From the NCBI GenBank assembly GCA_914767885.1, contig CAJZBQ010000064.1:124001-188000 (forward strand): DNA of 64,000 nucleotides. The letters are read 5' to 3'. Positions within the stretch are counted from its first letter, which is position 1. The number at the start of each line of letters is the position of its first letter. The notes beneath the pieces were generated by a model, which ran no database searches, was not told where the DNA came from, and was given only the letters and a program-made list of their open reading frames with translations. This DNA comes from Blepharisma stoltei (lineage: Eukaryota; Ciliophora; Heterotrichea; Heterotrichida; Blepharismidae). A program made the translations under genes and the position numbers. Below, in pieces: positions 9,831 through 22,193 of the stretch.

Positions 9831-12221
9831 ATGGTGTTGCCAATGTTTATTCTTATCCTGATGCTTCAAGCTTCTGCAATGCAAAACAATATTATTGAGC
9901 ATGAGGAAAGCTCTGATAGTGACTCTAAAGCTCCTATTACAGATCCTGAGATTCTTAATCAGCTTTTCCAAAACAATGATAGTCAAGGATCTAGCCAAGA
10001 AATAAGGTCAAATGTTACAGAAAAAGAAAGAAAACTAACAGCAACCTGCACAAATGGTGAAAATAATTGCCAGACTTGTGCATCTCCAACACTTTGCGGA
10101 ACTTGTCTGCAAACTAATGCTATTCCTGACATTAATGGAGGATGCACCCAAACATATTTAAAAAATTGTGCTCTTGTTTCTTCCGATACTGTATGTAGCT
10201 CTTGCAAAGCAGGCTATTATCAAGGCTGTAAATCATGCAGTGACTTAATTCCAGGTTGTACTGCTTGTTCTGATGATGGGAGATGCGTAACTTGTGGTCC
10301 AGGATATCAACTAGATGATATGACTTCAACTTGTGTGGCTTGCAGTAATCCACTCTGCGATTCTTGCTCAAGTGGTTCTTGCAGTAAATGCAAGCCAGGG
10401 TATTTTGCAGACGCTGGCACTTGTAAAGAATGTTCCAGTTCTATTACACGTTGCCAAGAATGCTCAAAGAGTGACCAATGCACCAAATGTGCGGCAGAAT
10501 CAACATTAAATCACAATTCCCAATGCACCCTTGATTGAAAATCAAACTGTATTGTACTTAATTCTGGTACAATGAATTGTATAACTTGTGAGAGTGGATA
10601 TTACCTTATTGGTGGTCGTGTGCCCAAATACTATGCATAAGCACTGAATACTGGGATGGCACAAGCAAGCAATGCATTGCATGCAGCACAATTGATCAAA
10701 AATGCATCGCTTGCACCTCAGATAAAAAATGCACCTCATGCTCAGGTGGTTTAATAGCTAGTGAATCAGGCTTTTGCTTCATTTCATCTCTTTCTAATTG
10801 CGCTATGGTTAAAGCTACAGATCCAAATTATTGCGTGAAATGCAAAACTGGATATATCTCTAACGGGGCAGGAGGGTGTATACAGTCTCAACTAAAGTAT
10901 TGTGATGCGGCTTCTGATGCTTATACTTGCACAACCTGTTCTACTGGAGCTGCTAAAAGCTGTGGCTCATGCAACGCAATTAATACTCTCACTAATTGTG
11001 CTTGTGCTTCTCAAGAGGGCTCATTTTGTGTCAAATGCAATGATGGCTATATTGTTAAAGCAGGCTCATGCTCTAAAGGTATTTTCTATTTAGATTGCTC
11101 TTCTAATTGTGAGGATTGCACTTCGAAAGACGTATGCACTCAATGCAAGTCAGGATATTTCCTTTATTATGAAAGTGCGTCTAAAACAAGCTGCGTTTGT
11201 AAGATTTATTTAGCATGTGCCGATTCGTGCAATTTGTGCACTACTCGTCCTATTTGTTTTGATTGTGCTGGCTTAATAGTCCAAGATGGAAGTTCGTGCA
11301 GAGAGGATAAAGTAGGGTATCAATTGAGTTTCGACTCTCCATATATCGTTGTTGATTTTGCCCACCCGCTTTCGAAAGCGGTAGCTTTTGATTCTTTTAC
11401 TGCTAAAGTTAGGTTATATGAAAATGCGCAGCCATTAAATGCCTCTCTCTGGGAGATACATCGCTTTGCGAAGAATTGGCAAGTATATCTAACCAACACA
11501 GTCTATTAGTTCTGCCTTGAGGTTTCAGTCTTGAGTAGCAACTTATGAAATTTTGATGCTAATCAGCTGAAGAAGTTAAGGTCGCCTTGTAATTTCTTGT
11601 TTCTGTTTCCTGGACATAGATACTACAATTAATTAGGCATTTAAGGTGCCCAGCTTCAAATAAATAGCAATATGGCAAACCAGCGACGTCAGGGCGCATT
11701 GCTGTCGCTCTTGTCAGAATCAGCTTCTGCGCTTGTTCCTCCTAATAGTCACCTCCTCAGATGTGCTGATTAAAAAACCTTAGCCTCTTGAACGCACTTA
11801 GGAACAGTTCCTCTAACCTTATATGATAAAATTTAACCTAATTCCTCTAAAACCTATTGTAATTTTATTTATGTTTGCTGAATAAACATTCCTATCTTTT
11901 CTCTAATTTCATCATATGGGTTCTTCTTATTCTAATCCTACTTGTGAATTTTACAAAATTTTTATTTTCTTGCAACCATAATTACCCACTATCGAAATTG
12001 AGTCCTTCAAAAAAGCCACAGTATTTAGACTATCTCTTAATTCTGTGTGATACCAAAAATAAAATTAATTTTTTACAGCTAAGAAAGGTGAAGTTGTTGT
12101 TCCTACAGGAGGTTGGAGTGTCAAATCATCGACAGTAAGCCAGATCAAGGTTCAGACTGATTTGGATGTTTCTCAGCTTCCAATTGATGTCACCTTCAGC
12201 TTTAAGGAGATTGACTCTTAG
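9831..12221 (+). pseudogene. Cysteine-rich secreted protein, copy B (frameshifted and interrupted)
   Basis: Homologous to the intact copy at 15112 from the signal peptide to the terminal FKEIDS. UGA at 10536 reads as Trp, so the first frame continues to about 10610. There one base is missing relative to the intact copy (GGTGGTCGTG against GGTGGCTCGTG) and the frame shifts. The homologous frame resumes and runs through 10805-11400. At 11407-12082 a 676-bp insertion follows the repeat TTTTACTGCTAA, and the last 45 codons follow the insert. Only the point deletion would survive developmental excision of the insert, so this copy is probably non-functional. Confidence 0.75.
11407..12082. mobile_element. 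Germline insertion with 12-bp direct repeat in copy B
   Basis: Flanked by TTTTACTGCTAA (11395-11406) and TTTTACAGCTAA (12071-12082). Copy D has the uninterrupted site TTTTACAGCTAAGAAAGG at about 16678. A diverged version of the same insert sits at the same site in copy E from about 21143. Confidence 0.75.
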
Positions 12222-12627
12222 AAGTTAATTAACTTTCTCTATTCTTAATCAGATGATTAACTAATTTTTCTGGCTCTGCTTTTATCTGAAATCCCATATG
12301 ATAAACGTCCTAATAGCCTTCCTTTTAAGCTGTCTATTATAAGTGCTTTATTATCAATGATTTCTCAGAATCTTTTGTCATCTGTACTTAGTTCTTAGCT
12401 TAATACGTCATTTTGCAAAAGAGATCTGTATTTTTATTGTAATTTTGGAGATAATTTTGAAATTACTTAATAAGCTTTGCAAAGTTTGCTTTGCTGCTGA
12501 GTCTTTGTGGTTTTGCTGATGCTTTTAGAGATGTTTGTGACTTTTTTGATAAAATCGTTTTTTCAAGGATATGAATAAATGCCTGATTGACTCAATTATC
12601 GTTTAATATATATAATTAATAAATTAT

Positions 12628-13075
12628 TTATCGATATGCATAAATTGTGGATTATTTTGTTGATTTTCTAAAGAACTCAGACTTTTAGCAATGGAATCTC
12701 AAAATTTTTCATTTCTGATATTCCTATAGCATTCCAGCCTAGTATATTATCTATTGCCTAAATTTCTGATCATGCATATGCATGTCATTTTGAATTTGGT
12801 ATGTAAAAACCGAATATGCGTTTCAAAACGCAGATTTTAGTGCGGCAAATTCTTAATTTGAAATTTCATATGGAAATGGCGCGTATAACGTCCATAAGAA
12901 ATTTTGCCAACGGATTATATCATATTATGTGAGAAATACGCCAAGGGCGCCCTAAAAATTCAATGATAATTTTCTTTTCAGGCATTATTAAATCCACCTC
13001 CTACAATTCATTAATTCTGTAATTTGCTGCAACTTCAAATACCTTGTTCAGGTCTTCATGTTTCTTTTTATAATT
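12628..13075 (-). pseudogene. Remnant of RAP-domain gene (copy B)
   Basis: The minus strand carries the 3' end of the RAP gene found intact at 24860-28552, including ENQQNNPQF-like codons, the uninterrupted TAA insertion site at 12669, and an EFLGRPW segment near 12950. The 5' part is missing. 13080-13530 is AT-rich with no confident gene. Confidence 0.65.
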
Positions 13076-13079
13076 AAAT

Positions 13080-13535
13080 AAATCCATTCTTCTTAATAAA
13101 TAGCATTATGAATTCTTTAATTTCTTCATCAAAAATAACTTTCTTTAATAATTTTAATTTAAAACCAAATATTCACTAAATGTTGATTCTTTTAAATCTT
13201 CAAATTTTAATTCATAAGAGTCACGGTCAAACGAAAATAAATTTTTACAAAAAATGCAATTCATCGAAGTTATTAATTTCCTATTGTGATCATTAAGAAA
13301 ATAGCACAAAATGACTTCACATAAGAATTGTAACTCTTATTTGTAAGAGGTTTGAAATTAAAAATTATGTTTATAACTTTCGATCAATCCACTTCAATGA
13401 ACTTTCCTTGATTTTCTGAAAATATAGATTTTTCTCTTTTTTAATTCTTTTCGAGTTGATGATTTCAGTAGTTATAATAAATTCTTGTTGTCTCGGAAGT
13501 TTCAATTATCGGATTGTGCATTTTAAAAATTGATT
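13080..13535. other. AT-rich stretch between duplicated units
   Basis: Short minus frames with lysine-rich content are present (for example around 13100-13190 and 13150-13240), but none can be tied to a family. It may hold decayed remains of the RAP gene's 5' half. Confidence 0.35.
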
Positions 13536-14007
13536 TCTTAAGGGAGAATAAATTAAAAAATTATCATTTTTTAATATTTGATAGCCAAATGTGAATTAAA
13601 TACAGGGCTGCTTCTTTGAAGCTTTAGAAATTTTAATTACTCTCATAGCTAATATAATTTATGCTGAAAGTGTGGAAATTGTTATAATTTCAAGCCATTT
13701 TTGGTGGCCTTATAATTTATACAGGCCATGCAGTAAATATCAAATGACTTTCTTAATTCCAGAAATAGACTAGCTTCAATTATTAGCTATTAACCGCGAC
13801 TTTTTTGGCTAAAAATACAGTCATAGCTCCTCTTCTAGAAAAAAAAAAATTATTTTTAGAAAGTAGAAATTTTAAAGCATAATAATTTGCAAAAATTAAA
13901 CAACTTTAGTTCAATTGATGAATTTTCATAAAGCTAATTCCTTAAGGATGAAATATTCACATAAGTCGAAAATTTTTTCCCTTTTTTAAAATGCTTAATA
14001 AAAATAT

Positions 14008-14290
14008 ATGGTAGTGCCAGCGTTTATTCTAATCCTGATGTTTGAAGTTTCTGCAATGCAAAACAACATCATTGAGCACGAGGAAAGTTTTGATGGCAAC
14101 TTTAATACTCCAGTTAAAGATCCCGAGGTTCTTAATCAACTTTTCCAAAACAACGATGGTCAATTAGTGAGCAAAGAAATAAGGTCAAATGCTACAGTAA
14201 AGAAAGAAAACTAACACCAACCTGTGCAGATGGTCAAAATAATTGCCAGACTTGTGCATCTGCAACACTTTGCAAATTTTGCATAACAAC
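14008..14290 (+). pseudogene. 5' fragment of cysteine-rich gene (copy C)
   Basis: Opens with the same N-terminal region as copies A and D and runs 68 codons to KKEN-stop, because one base is lost relative to the intact EKERKL. Homology ends after NCQTCAS. Its position relative to copy D mirrors that of copy A relative to copy B, so A+B and C+D are products of one larger duplication. Confidence 0.75.
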
Positions 14291-15111
14291 TCTTGCTATC
14301 ATGCATACATCGAATACTCCAAAATTCTTTAAGGGAATTAATTTTCTCTAATCAATTTTTAATACTTGATAGCTAAATATTAATTAAATAAAGGTTTGTT
14401 TGTTTTAAGATTTAAATTTTAATTACTCTTATAAAACTAAAATAATTTGTGCTGAATTTATTCGAAACGTTATATTTTTCGAGCCATTTTTGGTGACTTT
14501 ATAATTTATACAGGCCATGCAGTAAATATCAAGTAACGTTCTTAATTCCAGAAATAGACTAGCTTCAATTATTAGCTATTAACTGTGACTTTCTTGACTA
14601 AAAACACAGTCATAGCTCTTTGCTAGAAACAATAAAATTATTTTTAGCAAGTAGAAATTTTAAAGCATTATTGTTTATGCACAACAGCTTTGCATTAATT
14701 CGAATGAACAAGTAAGGGACTCTTATTTTAGACAAAGGATTATTTAGAAATGCGGTATCTATAATAGAGATCTAGGAAAATACCTTTGAAATATATAAAT
14801 AAACTTAAGCTGGTATGATCGAGGCAAGTGCTTAGAAAATATTTGGAGGCATGCGCTGGTTTTTAAGATCAGCTCAGGATTGAAAATGATTAAGCATTTA
14901 AAATGCTGCTTAGTTGGTGAGAATCATAACAGAATTGCAAATAAAGATGCTAAGCTCTAGCATCTAGCTGCAATTTTATTGCAAAAATTTTAAACAGCTT
15001 TTAGAAATATTACATAAAAAATTCAAAACACTGAATAAACCTAAATTTTCCCTTAAGGCTGAATTGTTTAATCGATTTTTTCCACTTAATTTAAAAGCTT
15101 AATAAAAATAA

Positions 15112-16827
15112 ATGGTGTTGCCAATGTTTATTCTTATCCTGATGCTTCAAGCTTCTGCAATGCAAAACAATATCATTGAGCATGAGGAAAGCTCTGATGG
15201 TGATTTTAAAGCTCCCATTACAGATCCTGAGATTCTTAACCAGCTTTTCCAAAACAACGATGATCAATTATTGAGCCAAGAAATAAGGTCAAATGCTACA
15301 GAAAAAGAAAGAAAACTAACAGCAGCCTGCACAAATGGTGAAAATAATTGCCAGACTTGTGCATCTGCAACACTTTGCGGAACTTGCCTGCTTTCTAATA
15401 CTATTCCTGACATTAATGGAGGATGCACCCAAACATATTTAAAAAATTGTGCTCTTGTTTCTTCCGATACTGTATGTAGTGCTTGCAAAGCAGGCTATTA
15501 TCAAGGCTGTAAATCATGCAGTGACTTAATTCCAGGTTGTACTGCTTGCTCTGATGATGGGCGATGCGTAACTTGTGGTTCAGGATATCTACTAGATGGT
15601 ATGACTTCAACTTGCATGGCTTGCAGTAATCCACTCTGCGATTCTTGCCCAAATAATATGTGCATAAAATGTAAGTCAGGGTATTTTGCAGACGGTAGCA
15701 CTTGCAAAGATTGCCCCAGCTATATGACAGGTTGCCAAGAATGCTCAAATAGCGACAAATGCACCAAATGTGTGACAGGATATATACTAAATGAAAATTC
15801 CCAATGCACCCAATCATCAATACCAAATTGTATTGCACTTAATTCTGGTACAATGCTATGTGTAACTTGTGCGAGTGGATATTACGAGAATGGTGGCTCG
15901 TGCACTCAAATACCATGCACAAGCACTCAATACTGGGATGCTACCTTAAAGGAATGCAAGGGATGCAATACAATTAATTTAAGTTGCATTACTTGCAGCT
16001 CATATCCAAGATGCACTTCATGTTCAGCTGGAAAAATAGCTGATGATTATGGCTTATGCACCCCTTCAACTCTTTCTAATTGTGCTATGGTTAGAGCTAC
16101 AGATCCAAATTATTGCGTGAAATGCTCCACTGGATATACCTCTAACGGAGCAGGAGGGTGTAGATGGTCTCCACTAAAGTATTGTAATGCAGTTTCTGAT
16201 GCTTATACTTGCACAGCCTGCTCTAGTGGAGCTGCTAATAGCTGTGGCTCATGCAACGCAATTAATTTATTCCCTAATTGTGCTTGTGCTTCTCAAGAGG
16301 GCTCATTTTGTGTCAAATGCAATGATGGCTATATTGTTAAAGCAGGCTCATGCTCTAAAGGTATTTTCTATTTAGATTGCTCTTCTAATTGTGAGGATTG
16401 CACTTCGAAAGACGTATGCACTCAATGCAAGTCAGGATATTTCCTTTATGATGAAAGTGCAACTAAAACAAGCTGTGTTTGTAAGATTTATTTAGCATGT
16501 GCCGATTCGTGCAATTTATGCACTAATAGTCCTATTTGTTTTGAGTGTGCTGACTTAATAGTCCAAGATGGAAGTTCGTGTAGAGTGGATAAAGTGGGAT
16601 ATCAATTGAGTTTCGACTCTCCAGATGCAGTTATTGATTTTGCTCACGCGCTTTCGAAAGTGGTAGCTTTTGATTCTTTTACAGCTAAGAAAGGTGAAGT
16701 TGTTGTTCCTACAGGAGGTTGGAGTGTCAAATCATCGACAATAAGCCAGATCAAGGTTCAGACTGATTTGGATGTTTCTCAGCTTCCAATTGATGTCACC
16801 TTCAGCTTTAAGGAGATTGACTCTTAG
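15112..16827 (+). CDS. Secreted cysteine-rich furin-like-repeat protein (copy D, intact)
   Basis: 571 codons from ATG to TAG without a break. The N-terminus is a signal peptide (hydrophobic FILILMLQASA, residues about 5-16). It is followed by an acidic spacer (residues 17-65) and then dense CXXC repeats to about residue 500, such as CSNPLCDSCPNNMCIKCKSG, which resemble furin-like/growth-factor-receptor cysteine-rich repeats. The last 60 residues are cysteine-free. There is no clear transmembrane segment or GPI signal, so secretion or surface attachment is an inference. Of five homologous stretches here (A 8719, B 9831, C 14008, D, E 19564) this is the only intact one. It faces a RAP-gene copy. 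Function unknown. Confidence 0.85.
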   Translation: MVLPMFILILMLQASAMQNNIIEHEESSDGDFKAPITDPEILNQLFQNNDDQLLSQEIRSNATEKERKLTAACTNGENNCQTCASATLCGTCLLSNTIPDINGGCTQTYLKNCALVSSDTVCSACKAGYYQGCKSCSDLIPGCTACSDDGRCVTCGSGYLLDGMTSTCMACSNPLCDSCPNNMCIKCKSGYFADGSTCKDCPSYMTGCQECSNSDKCTKCVTGYILNENSQCTQSSIPNCIALNSGTMLCVTCASGYYENGGSCTQIPCTSTQYWDATLKECKGCNTINLSCITCSSYPRCTSCSAGKIADDYGLCTPSTLSNCAMVRATDPNYCVKCSTGYTSNGAGGCRWSPLKYCNAVSDAYTCTACSSGAANSCGSCNAINLFPNCACASQEGSFCVKCNDGYIVKAGSCSKGIFYLDCSSNCEDCTSKDVCTQCKSGYFLYDESATKTSCVCKIYLACADSCNLCTNSPICFECADLIVQDGSSCRVDKVGYQLSFDSPDAVIDFAHALSKVVAFDSFTAKKGEVVVPTGGWSVKSSTISQIKVQTDLDVSQLPIDVTFSFKEIDS

Positions 16828-17225
16828 AAGTTAATTAACTTTCTCTATTCTTAATCAGATGATTAACTAATTTTTCTGGCTCTTCTCTCTGTGAAATCCC
16901 ATATGCTAAACGTCCTAATGGCTTTCATTTTAAGCTGTCTCTATTATAAGTGCTTTATTATCAATGATTTTCCAGAATCTTTTATCATCTGTACTTAGCT
17001 TCTTAGCTCAATACGTCATTATAATAAAGAGATCTGCATTTTTATTGTAATTTTTGAGATAAGTTTGTAATTACTTAATAAGTTTTGCTAAGTTTGCTGC
17101 TGAGTCTCTGTGGTTTTGATAAAGCTTTTTAGAGATTTTTGTGATTTTTTTGATAATATCGTTCTTTTCTAGGACATGAATGAACTGTCTGATTGGCTCA
17201 ATTACCGTTTAATATAATTAATAAA

Positions 17226-18541
17226 TTATTTATCGATATCCATGAATTGTGGATTATTTTGTTGATTTTCTAAAGAACTCAGACTTTTAGCAATGGAATC
17301 TCAAAATTTTTCATTTCTGATATTCCTATAGCATTCCAACCTAGTATATTTAAATGGCGGATTTTTGTTGCGTTCTCGGGTCAACTTGCACATTATGAGA
17401 GAAATATGCCAAGGGCGTCCTAAAAATTCAACGATAATTTTCTTTTCAGGCATTATCAAGTCCACCTCTTATAATTCATTAATTCTGTAATTAGCCGCAG
17501 CTTCAAATTCCTTGTCCTTCAGAAAATCCAAGATTATCCGCTCCCATTTTCCTTTAATTCTATTATCCGGCACATTCTTATAAGAATCCGCAATATTTCC
17601 TATGATTTTTTCTTTCCATTCTAAATATCCATCAGGCTTGCCAATATCAAAACAAACAGAAACATTGAGTGCAGACAATTTTTCTTTATCATTGATTTTC
17701 TGATAAATATATTTAGAAAATCTCTCAATAAAAGGATTCCAGATTTCAGGATCATAATTACTAATTAGCGTAAGCGCTTTCATTATAATTACTGTGCCAT
17801 ATCCAGTGAATTTATTCATCATTTTCAATATATGATGCTAATTTTACTCCTATAATCCCCCAAGTAATATATGGGGTATTAGCTAGAGCTGTAAATCCTT
17901 CCCTAAAGACCTCGACTTCTGTATATAATTCAACTAATATTATCTGCATATTATTAAGATCAGATAGCATTTCACAAAATTTAGTTTCTAGATATTCTAA
18001 AACTCCAGGATCATTAAAGGCTGTCACATAAAACAGCAAATCCAGCCCGTTTCCAATTAAAATTTTGGTATAATCACTTGCAAAAAGATTCAATAGTTCA
18101 GAGTTTGGTAATTTTTTTACTATCTAAGCTAGTTCTCTAGGTAAGAGCTCATCAATTCTTCTAATAAAATGATTTAAGATAGTTTTCAGCTTCAGGTCTT
18201 CCAACTACCCCATGGGCCAATAGCGCTAATGATTTTCCTCTAATGATTTCTAAAGCGTTAGGGGTTTCTTTATCTATTAGCTCTCAGAGCTTATCATGTG
18301 ATCCAATCTTGTTTGCCCAATAAGAAAGTGTACATAAAACTTCTGTGTCACTATTAAATTGTAAATGCACATCTTTATAGTAATTCACTTTATTTTGGAA
18401 TTTCCTTCTTACTTGAACATTACTTGGCTCATTTTGTGCAATTTTTGTAAAGTACTTGATATCTTTATTAGCTTGATGAAAAAATCGCTTAAAGAGAAAA
18501 GTTAATGTGATTTTTTTTAAAAATAAATCAATACCCTTCAA
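17226..18541 (-). pseudogene. RAP-domain gene, copy D (frameshifted, internally deleted)
   Basis: Paralogue of the intact gene at 24860-28552. Breaks relative to it: a frame change near 18165 (the AEKVFLNH region), a stop near 18125, and loss of the middle segment between NNMQ and VEVFREGF. The empty insertion site TAAAGAACTC is at 17271. Translation of the N-terminal part gives FFHQANKDIKYFTKIAQNE, close to the intact copy. Confidence 0.7.
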
Positions 18542-18583
18542 ATTGGAACAGGATTTTTTGTTCCAATTTAAAGGGGGAAGTTA
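18534..18583 (-). repeat. Solo end of family-2 MITE
   Basis: The hairpin TTGGAACAGGATTTTTTGTTCCAA followed by TTTAAAGGGGGAAGTTA matches the palindromic end of family-2 elements at 34166 and 49496; the rest of the element is absent. Confidence 0.6.
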
Positions 18584-18689
18584 CTAAAAGGAAGATATTC
18601 TCAAACCGGATTACCTAAAATTGGTATTGGCCAGTTTATAAAAATAAAATGCAAGGCTTAGCACTGGAGACAGAATAAGCTGAGCTTTA

Positions 18690-18835
18690 AAAAGAGAGCG
18701 GATGTAAATGCAAAAAAATCTGAAGGTAAAACTCCACAGCATTATGCTTGAGAAAAGAGTGATACGGAAATGGTTCGAAATCCCTCAATTAGGTGAAGAG
18801 GGACAAATCATTTGATGATTAGACTTAGGAGATTG
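18690..18835 (+). pseudogene. Ankyrin-repeat fragment
   Basis: A plus frame with UGA as Trp reads ADVNAKKSEGKTPQHYAWEK, a recognisable ankyrin helix-turn-helix core. No start, neighbouring repeat or continuation was found, so it looks like a gene remnant within 18590-19560, a stretch that otherwise holds only the E unit's upstream flank. Confidence 0.5.
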
Positions 18836-19563
18836 GTAATCTGAATATTTAAAAATATCTATAGCTTATAGAGACTTTAAAGCTAAATTAAATTAATGGA
18901 GATATAGCCATATTTATAAAAATGAAAGAATTCTATAAAGTAGCCAACTTTAAAAGGAAAAGCGGGCATATGGCATTAATAAGCTCTGCAATTGCAATTT
19001 AGAGGCATGTAGGACTAAAGGGCCAACCCCATCTGTGCAACCAAATATTTTTTGAGTCTATCTATAAGGAGAGTAAAGAGTAAAGAGAATTAATAATTCG
19101 CTAATCAAAGGGGAACTAATTAAAAAATCATCAATTTTATATTTGATAGCTAAACGTGAATTAAATAAAGAGTTGCTAGTTTAAGGCTAAAAAATTTAAT
19201 TAATCTTTATAAAACTAAAGTATTCTATGCTGAAAGTGTTGAAAATCGTTATAATTTCGAGCCATTTTTGACTGGCCTTAAACTTATACAGAAAATGTAT
19301 TAAATATTAAATAGACAAAGCCATTAAGGCCTGCCTAAATATTAATCGAGGTGCATGTGCTGGTTTTTAAAATCAGCTCAAGATTGAGATTGATTAAGCA
19401 TTCAAAATGCTGCTTAATCTGTGAGAACCATAGCAAGGCTATGAACAAAGATGATACTAGCAGCAATTATATTGTAAAAGTTTGGAAATTTTGCAATAAA
19501 AATTAGTTGATAAATTTTTAATAGATTTAATCGGCTACTTTATCTATGGCCTATTGAAAATAT

Positions 19564-21233
19564 ATGGTATTGCCAGCGTTTATTCTTATCCTGATGATTG
19601 AAGCTTCTGCAATGCAAAATAGCATCATTGAGTATGAGGAAAGCACTGATGGTGACTTAAAAGCTCTCATTACAGATCCTGAGATTCTTAATCAGCTTTC
19701 CCAAAGCAACGACAGTCAAGGATCCAGTCAAGAAATAAGGTCAAATGCTACAGAAAAAGAAAGAAAACTAACAGCAACCTGCACAAATGGTGAAAATAAT
19801 TGCCAGACTTGCGCATCTGCAACACTTTGCGGAACTTGCCTGATTTCTAATACTATTCCTGACACTAATGGCGGATGCACCTCATCTTCTTTAAAAAATT
19901 GTGCTCTTGTTTCTTCCGCTACTGTATGTAGCATTTGCAAATCAGGCTATTATCAAGGTTGTGCATCATGCGGTGACTTAATTCCAGGTTGTACTGCTTG
20001 TTCTGATAATGGAATATGCACAGCTTGTGGTTCAGGATATGGACTAGATGGTTCGTCTGGAACTTGCAGGGCATGCAATATTCAACACTGCAATTCTTGC
20101 ACTGGTAGTAATTGCGATATATGCAATCCAGGGTCTTTTGCGAACAGTGGCGGCACTTGTACACAATGTTCCAGCTCTATTACAAATTGCCAAGAATGCT
20201 CAAAGAGCAACCAATGCACCAAATGTGAGGCAGGATCTGCAGTAAATCAAAATGACCAATGCTCCCAGACATCAAAACAAAACTGTATTGTACTTAGTTC
20301 TGATACAAGTCTATGTGCAACTTGTGAGAGCGGGTATTACGTTCATAATGGCTCGTGTGCCAAAATTCCATGCGCAAGCAATAAATACTGGGATGATTCC
20401 AGCAAGCAATTCAAGGATTGCAAAGATCTTGATTTAAATTGCATCGCTTGCTCCTCAGATAAAAAGTGCACTTCATGTTAAGCTGGTTTAACAGCCAATG
20501 AAGCAGGCAAATGCGGCAGTTCTTCTGTTTCTAATTGCTCTGTGATTAAAACTTCAAATGCATCTTATTGCGTAAAATGTTCAACTGGATATATCTCTAA
20601 CGGGGCAGGAGGGTGTATACAGTCTCAACTAATGTATTGTAATGTGGCTTCTGATGCTTATACTTGCACAACCTGTTCTAATGGAGCTGCTAAGGGCTGT
20701 GGCTCATGCAACGCAATTAATACAATCCCTAATTGTGCTTGTGCTTCTTCTGACGGATCATTTTGTGCCACGTGTAATGATGGTTATATTCTTAAGGCAG
20801 GCGTATGCACTCTAGGTATTTTCTATTTAGTTTGTCCTTCTAATTGCGCGGCTTGCACTTCAAAAGACATATGCACTAAATGCAATTCAGGATATTTCCT
20901 TTATTATGAAAGTGCGACTAAAACAAGCTGTGTTTGTAAGATTTATTTAGCATGTGACAATTTGTGAAATTTATGTCTACTAGTAATATTTGTTTTGAGT
21001 GTGCTGACGTAATATTCAAAGATGGAAGCTCATGCACAATGGATAAAGTAGGATATCAAATAAGCTTTGAATCTCCATATATCGTTATTGATTTTGCTCA
21101 CCAGCTTTCGAAAACGGTGGCATTTGATTCCTTTACAGCTAAGGCTAGACTACAATTGAAAGACGTTAGTCTTATAGATGGCGCAACCACAGGATGCCTC
21201 TCTCTGGAGATTCATCCACTTTGCGGAGAATAG
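19564..21233 (+). pseudogene. Cysteine-rich secreted protein, copy E (broken)
   Basis: Homologous to the intact copy at 15112. A C-to-A change makes TAA at 20479-20481 where the intact copy has a serine codon. A one-base deletion near 20980 shifts the frame. At about 21143 the diverged relative of the copy-B insertion begins. The terminal codons ending FKEIDS were not found downstream; they appear deleted together with the 3' flank, where the LINE element now lies. Confidence 0.75.
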
Positions 21234-22190
21234 GATAGTAGATCTAGCTGCAACTGATACAGTCGTCTGAGGTTTTAGCTTTGAGGAGCAATTTATGAAA
21301 TTTCTGATGCTAGAAGTCGAGTTGATGAGAAAAGAGCCTAAAATCATCAAAGGTCGCTTCAAATTTTCTGTTTCTTGGATAAAAAGACTACGATTAATTA
21401 GGTATTTAAGGTCCCAGTGCCACTTTAAAATAAATAGGAATAATGGCAAACTAGTTGTGTCATGAGCCCGGGAGGTTTTGGCTGCTTTCATGTTGTTGGA
21501 AATGGAGTTACTCAGCAACGTCCTTTGGATCCGAGGACCCATGGGCATTCCTCTACCGAGAAACTGGGGGTTTCGGCCCAGGCTACGGGGAACAGTTTTT
21601 TTTTGTAGCTTTCGAAGAAAGGCACTTTGAAACCCAATAGACTCGAAGAATCCTTGGAATCAAGCTATTCAATCACCCGTAGCAGGGCTTCAGAAATCCA
21701 TAAGCCGCCCACTCAAGACTGAAGCCTCAAGGCAAGGAGGAGACAGAAGGTGCCGAAAGGGCACTCGTAAGAGGGGATCAACTCTCTGGGCCGGAGTTGA
21801 AAAGCGGTGAACCACCCGCACAGGAGGTCTCTGGTGACTTCGTCACCATATGGCTAACGCCTGACTTTTAGTAATCCTAATCCTAAAAGCTGCTCACGAG
21901 CGTGCTGCTATCACTCTTGTCAGACTCAGCTCCTGCACGTGTTTGACCTAAGAGTCATTCTCTTCAGATGTGTTGAATTAAAACCTAAGCCTCTTTAATG
22001 CACAGAGGACCAGCTCCTCTAGCCTTACATGAGAAAAGTTAGATCGCTATTGATGTGCAGAAGTTCTTCAGGAAAAACCAAGCCCATAAAGAAAATTTCA
22101 TATTGGAGATAAAATTAGGAAAGCTGATTCCTTTCAAACCAAATGCCATTTTATTTATGTTTCCTCCGCTCTTTCTCCCTGACGCTTCAA
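21143..22190. mobile_element. Germline insertion in copy E carrying a nested GC-rich element
   Basis: 21143-21460 and 21896-22190 match, with divergence, the insert at 11407 (for example GCCTCTCTCTGG and AGACTCAGCTCCTGC regions). Between them, about 21462-21895, lies a GC-rich block flanked by GTCATGAGC and CTCACGAGC, probably a short target duplication. It is therefore a nested retroelement-like insert. Confidence 0.6.
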
Positions 22191-22193
22191 GAA

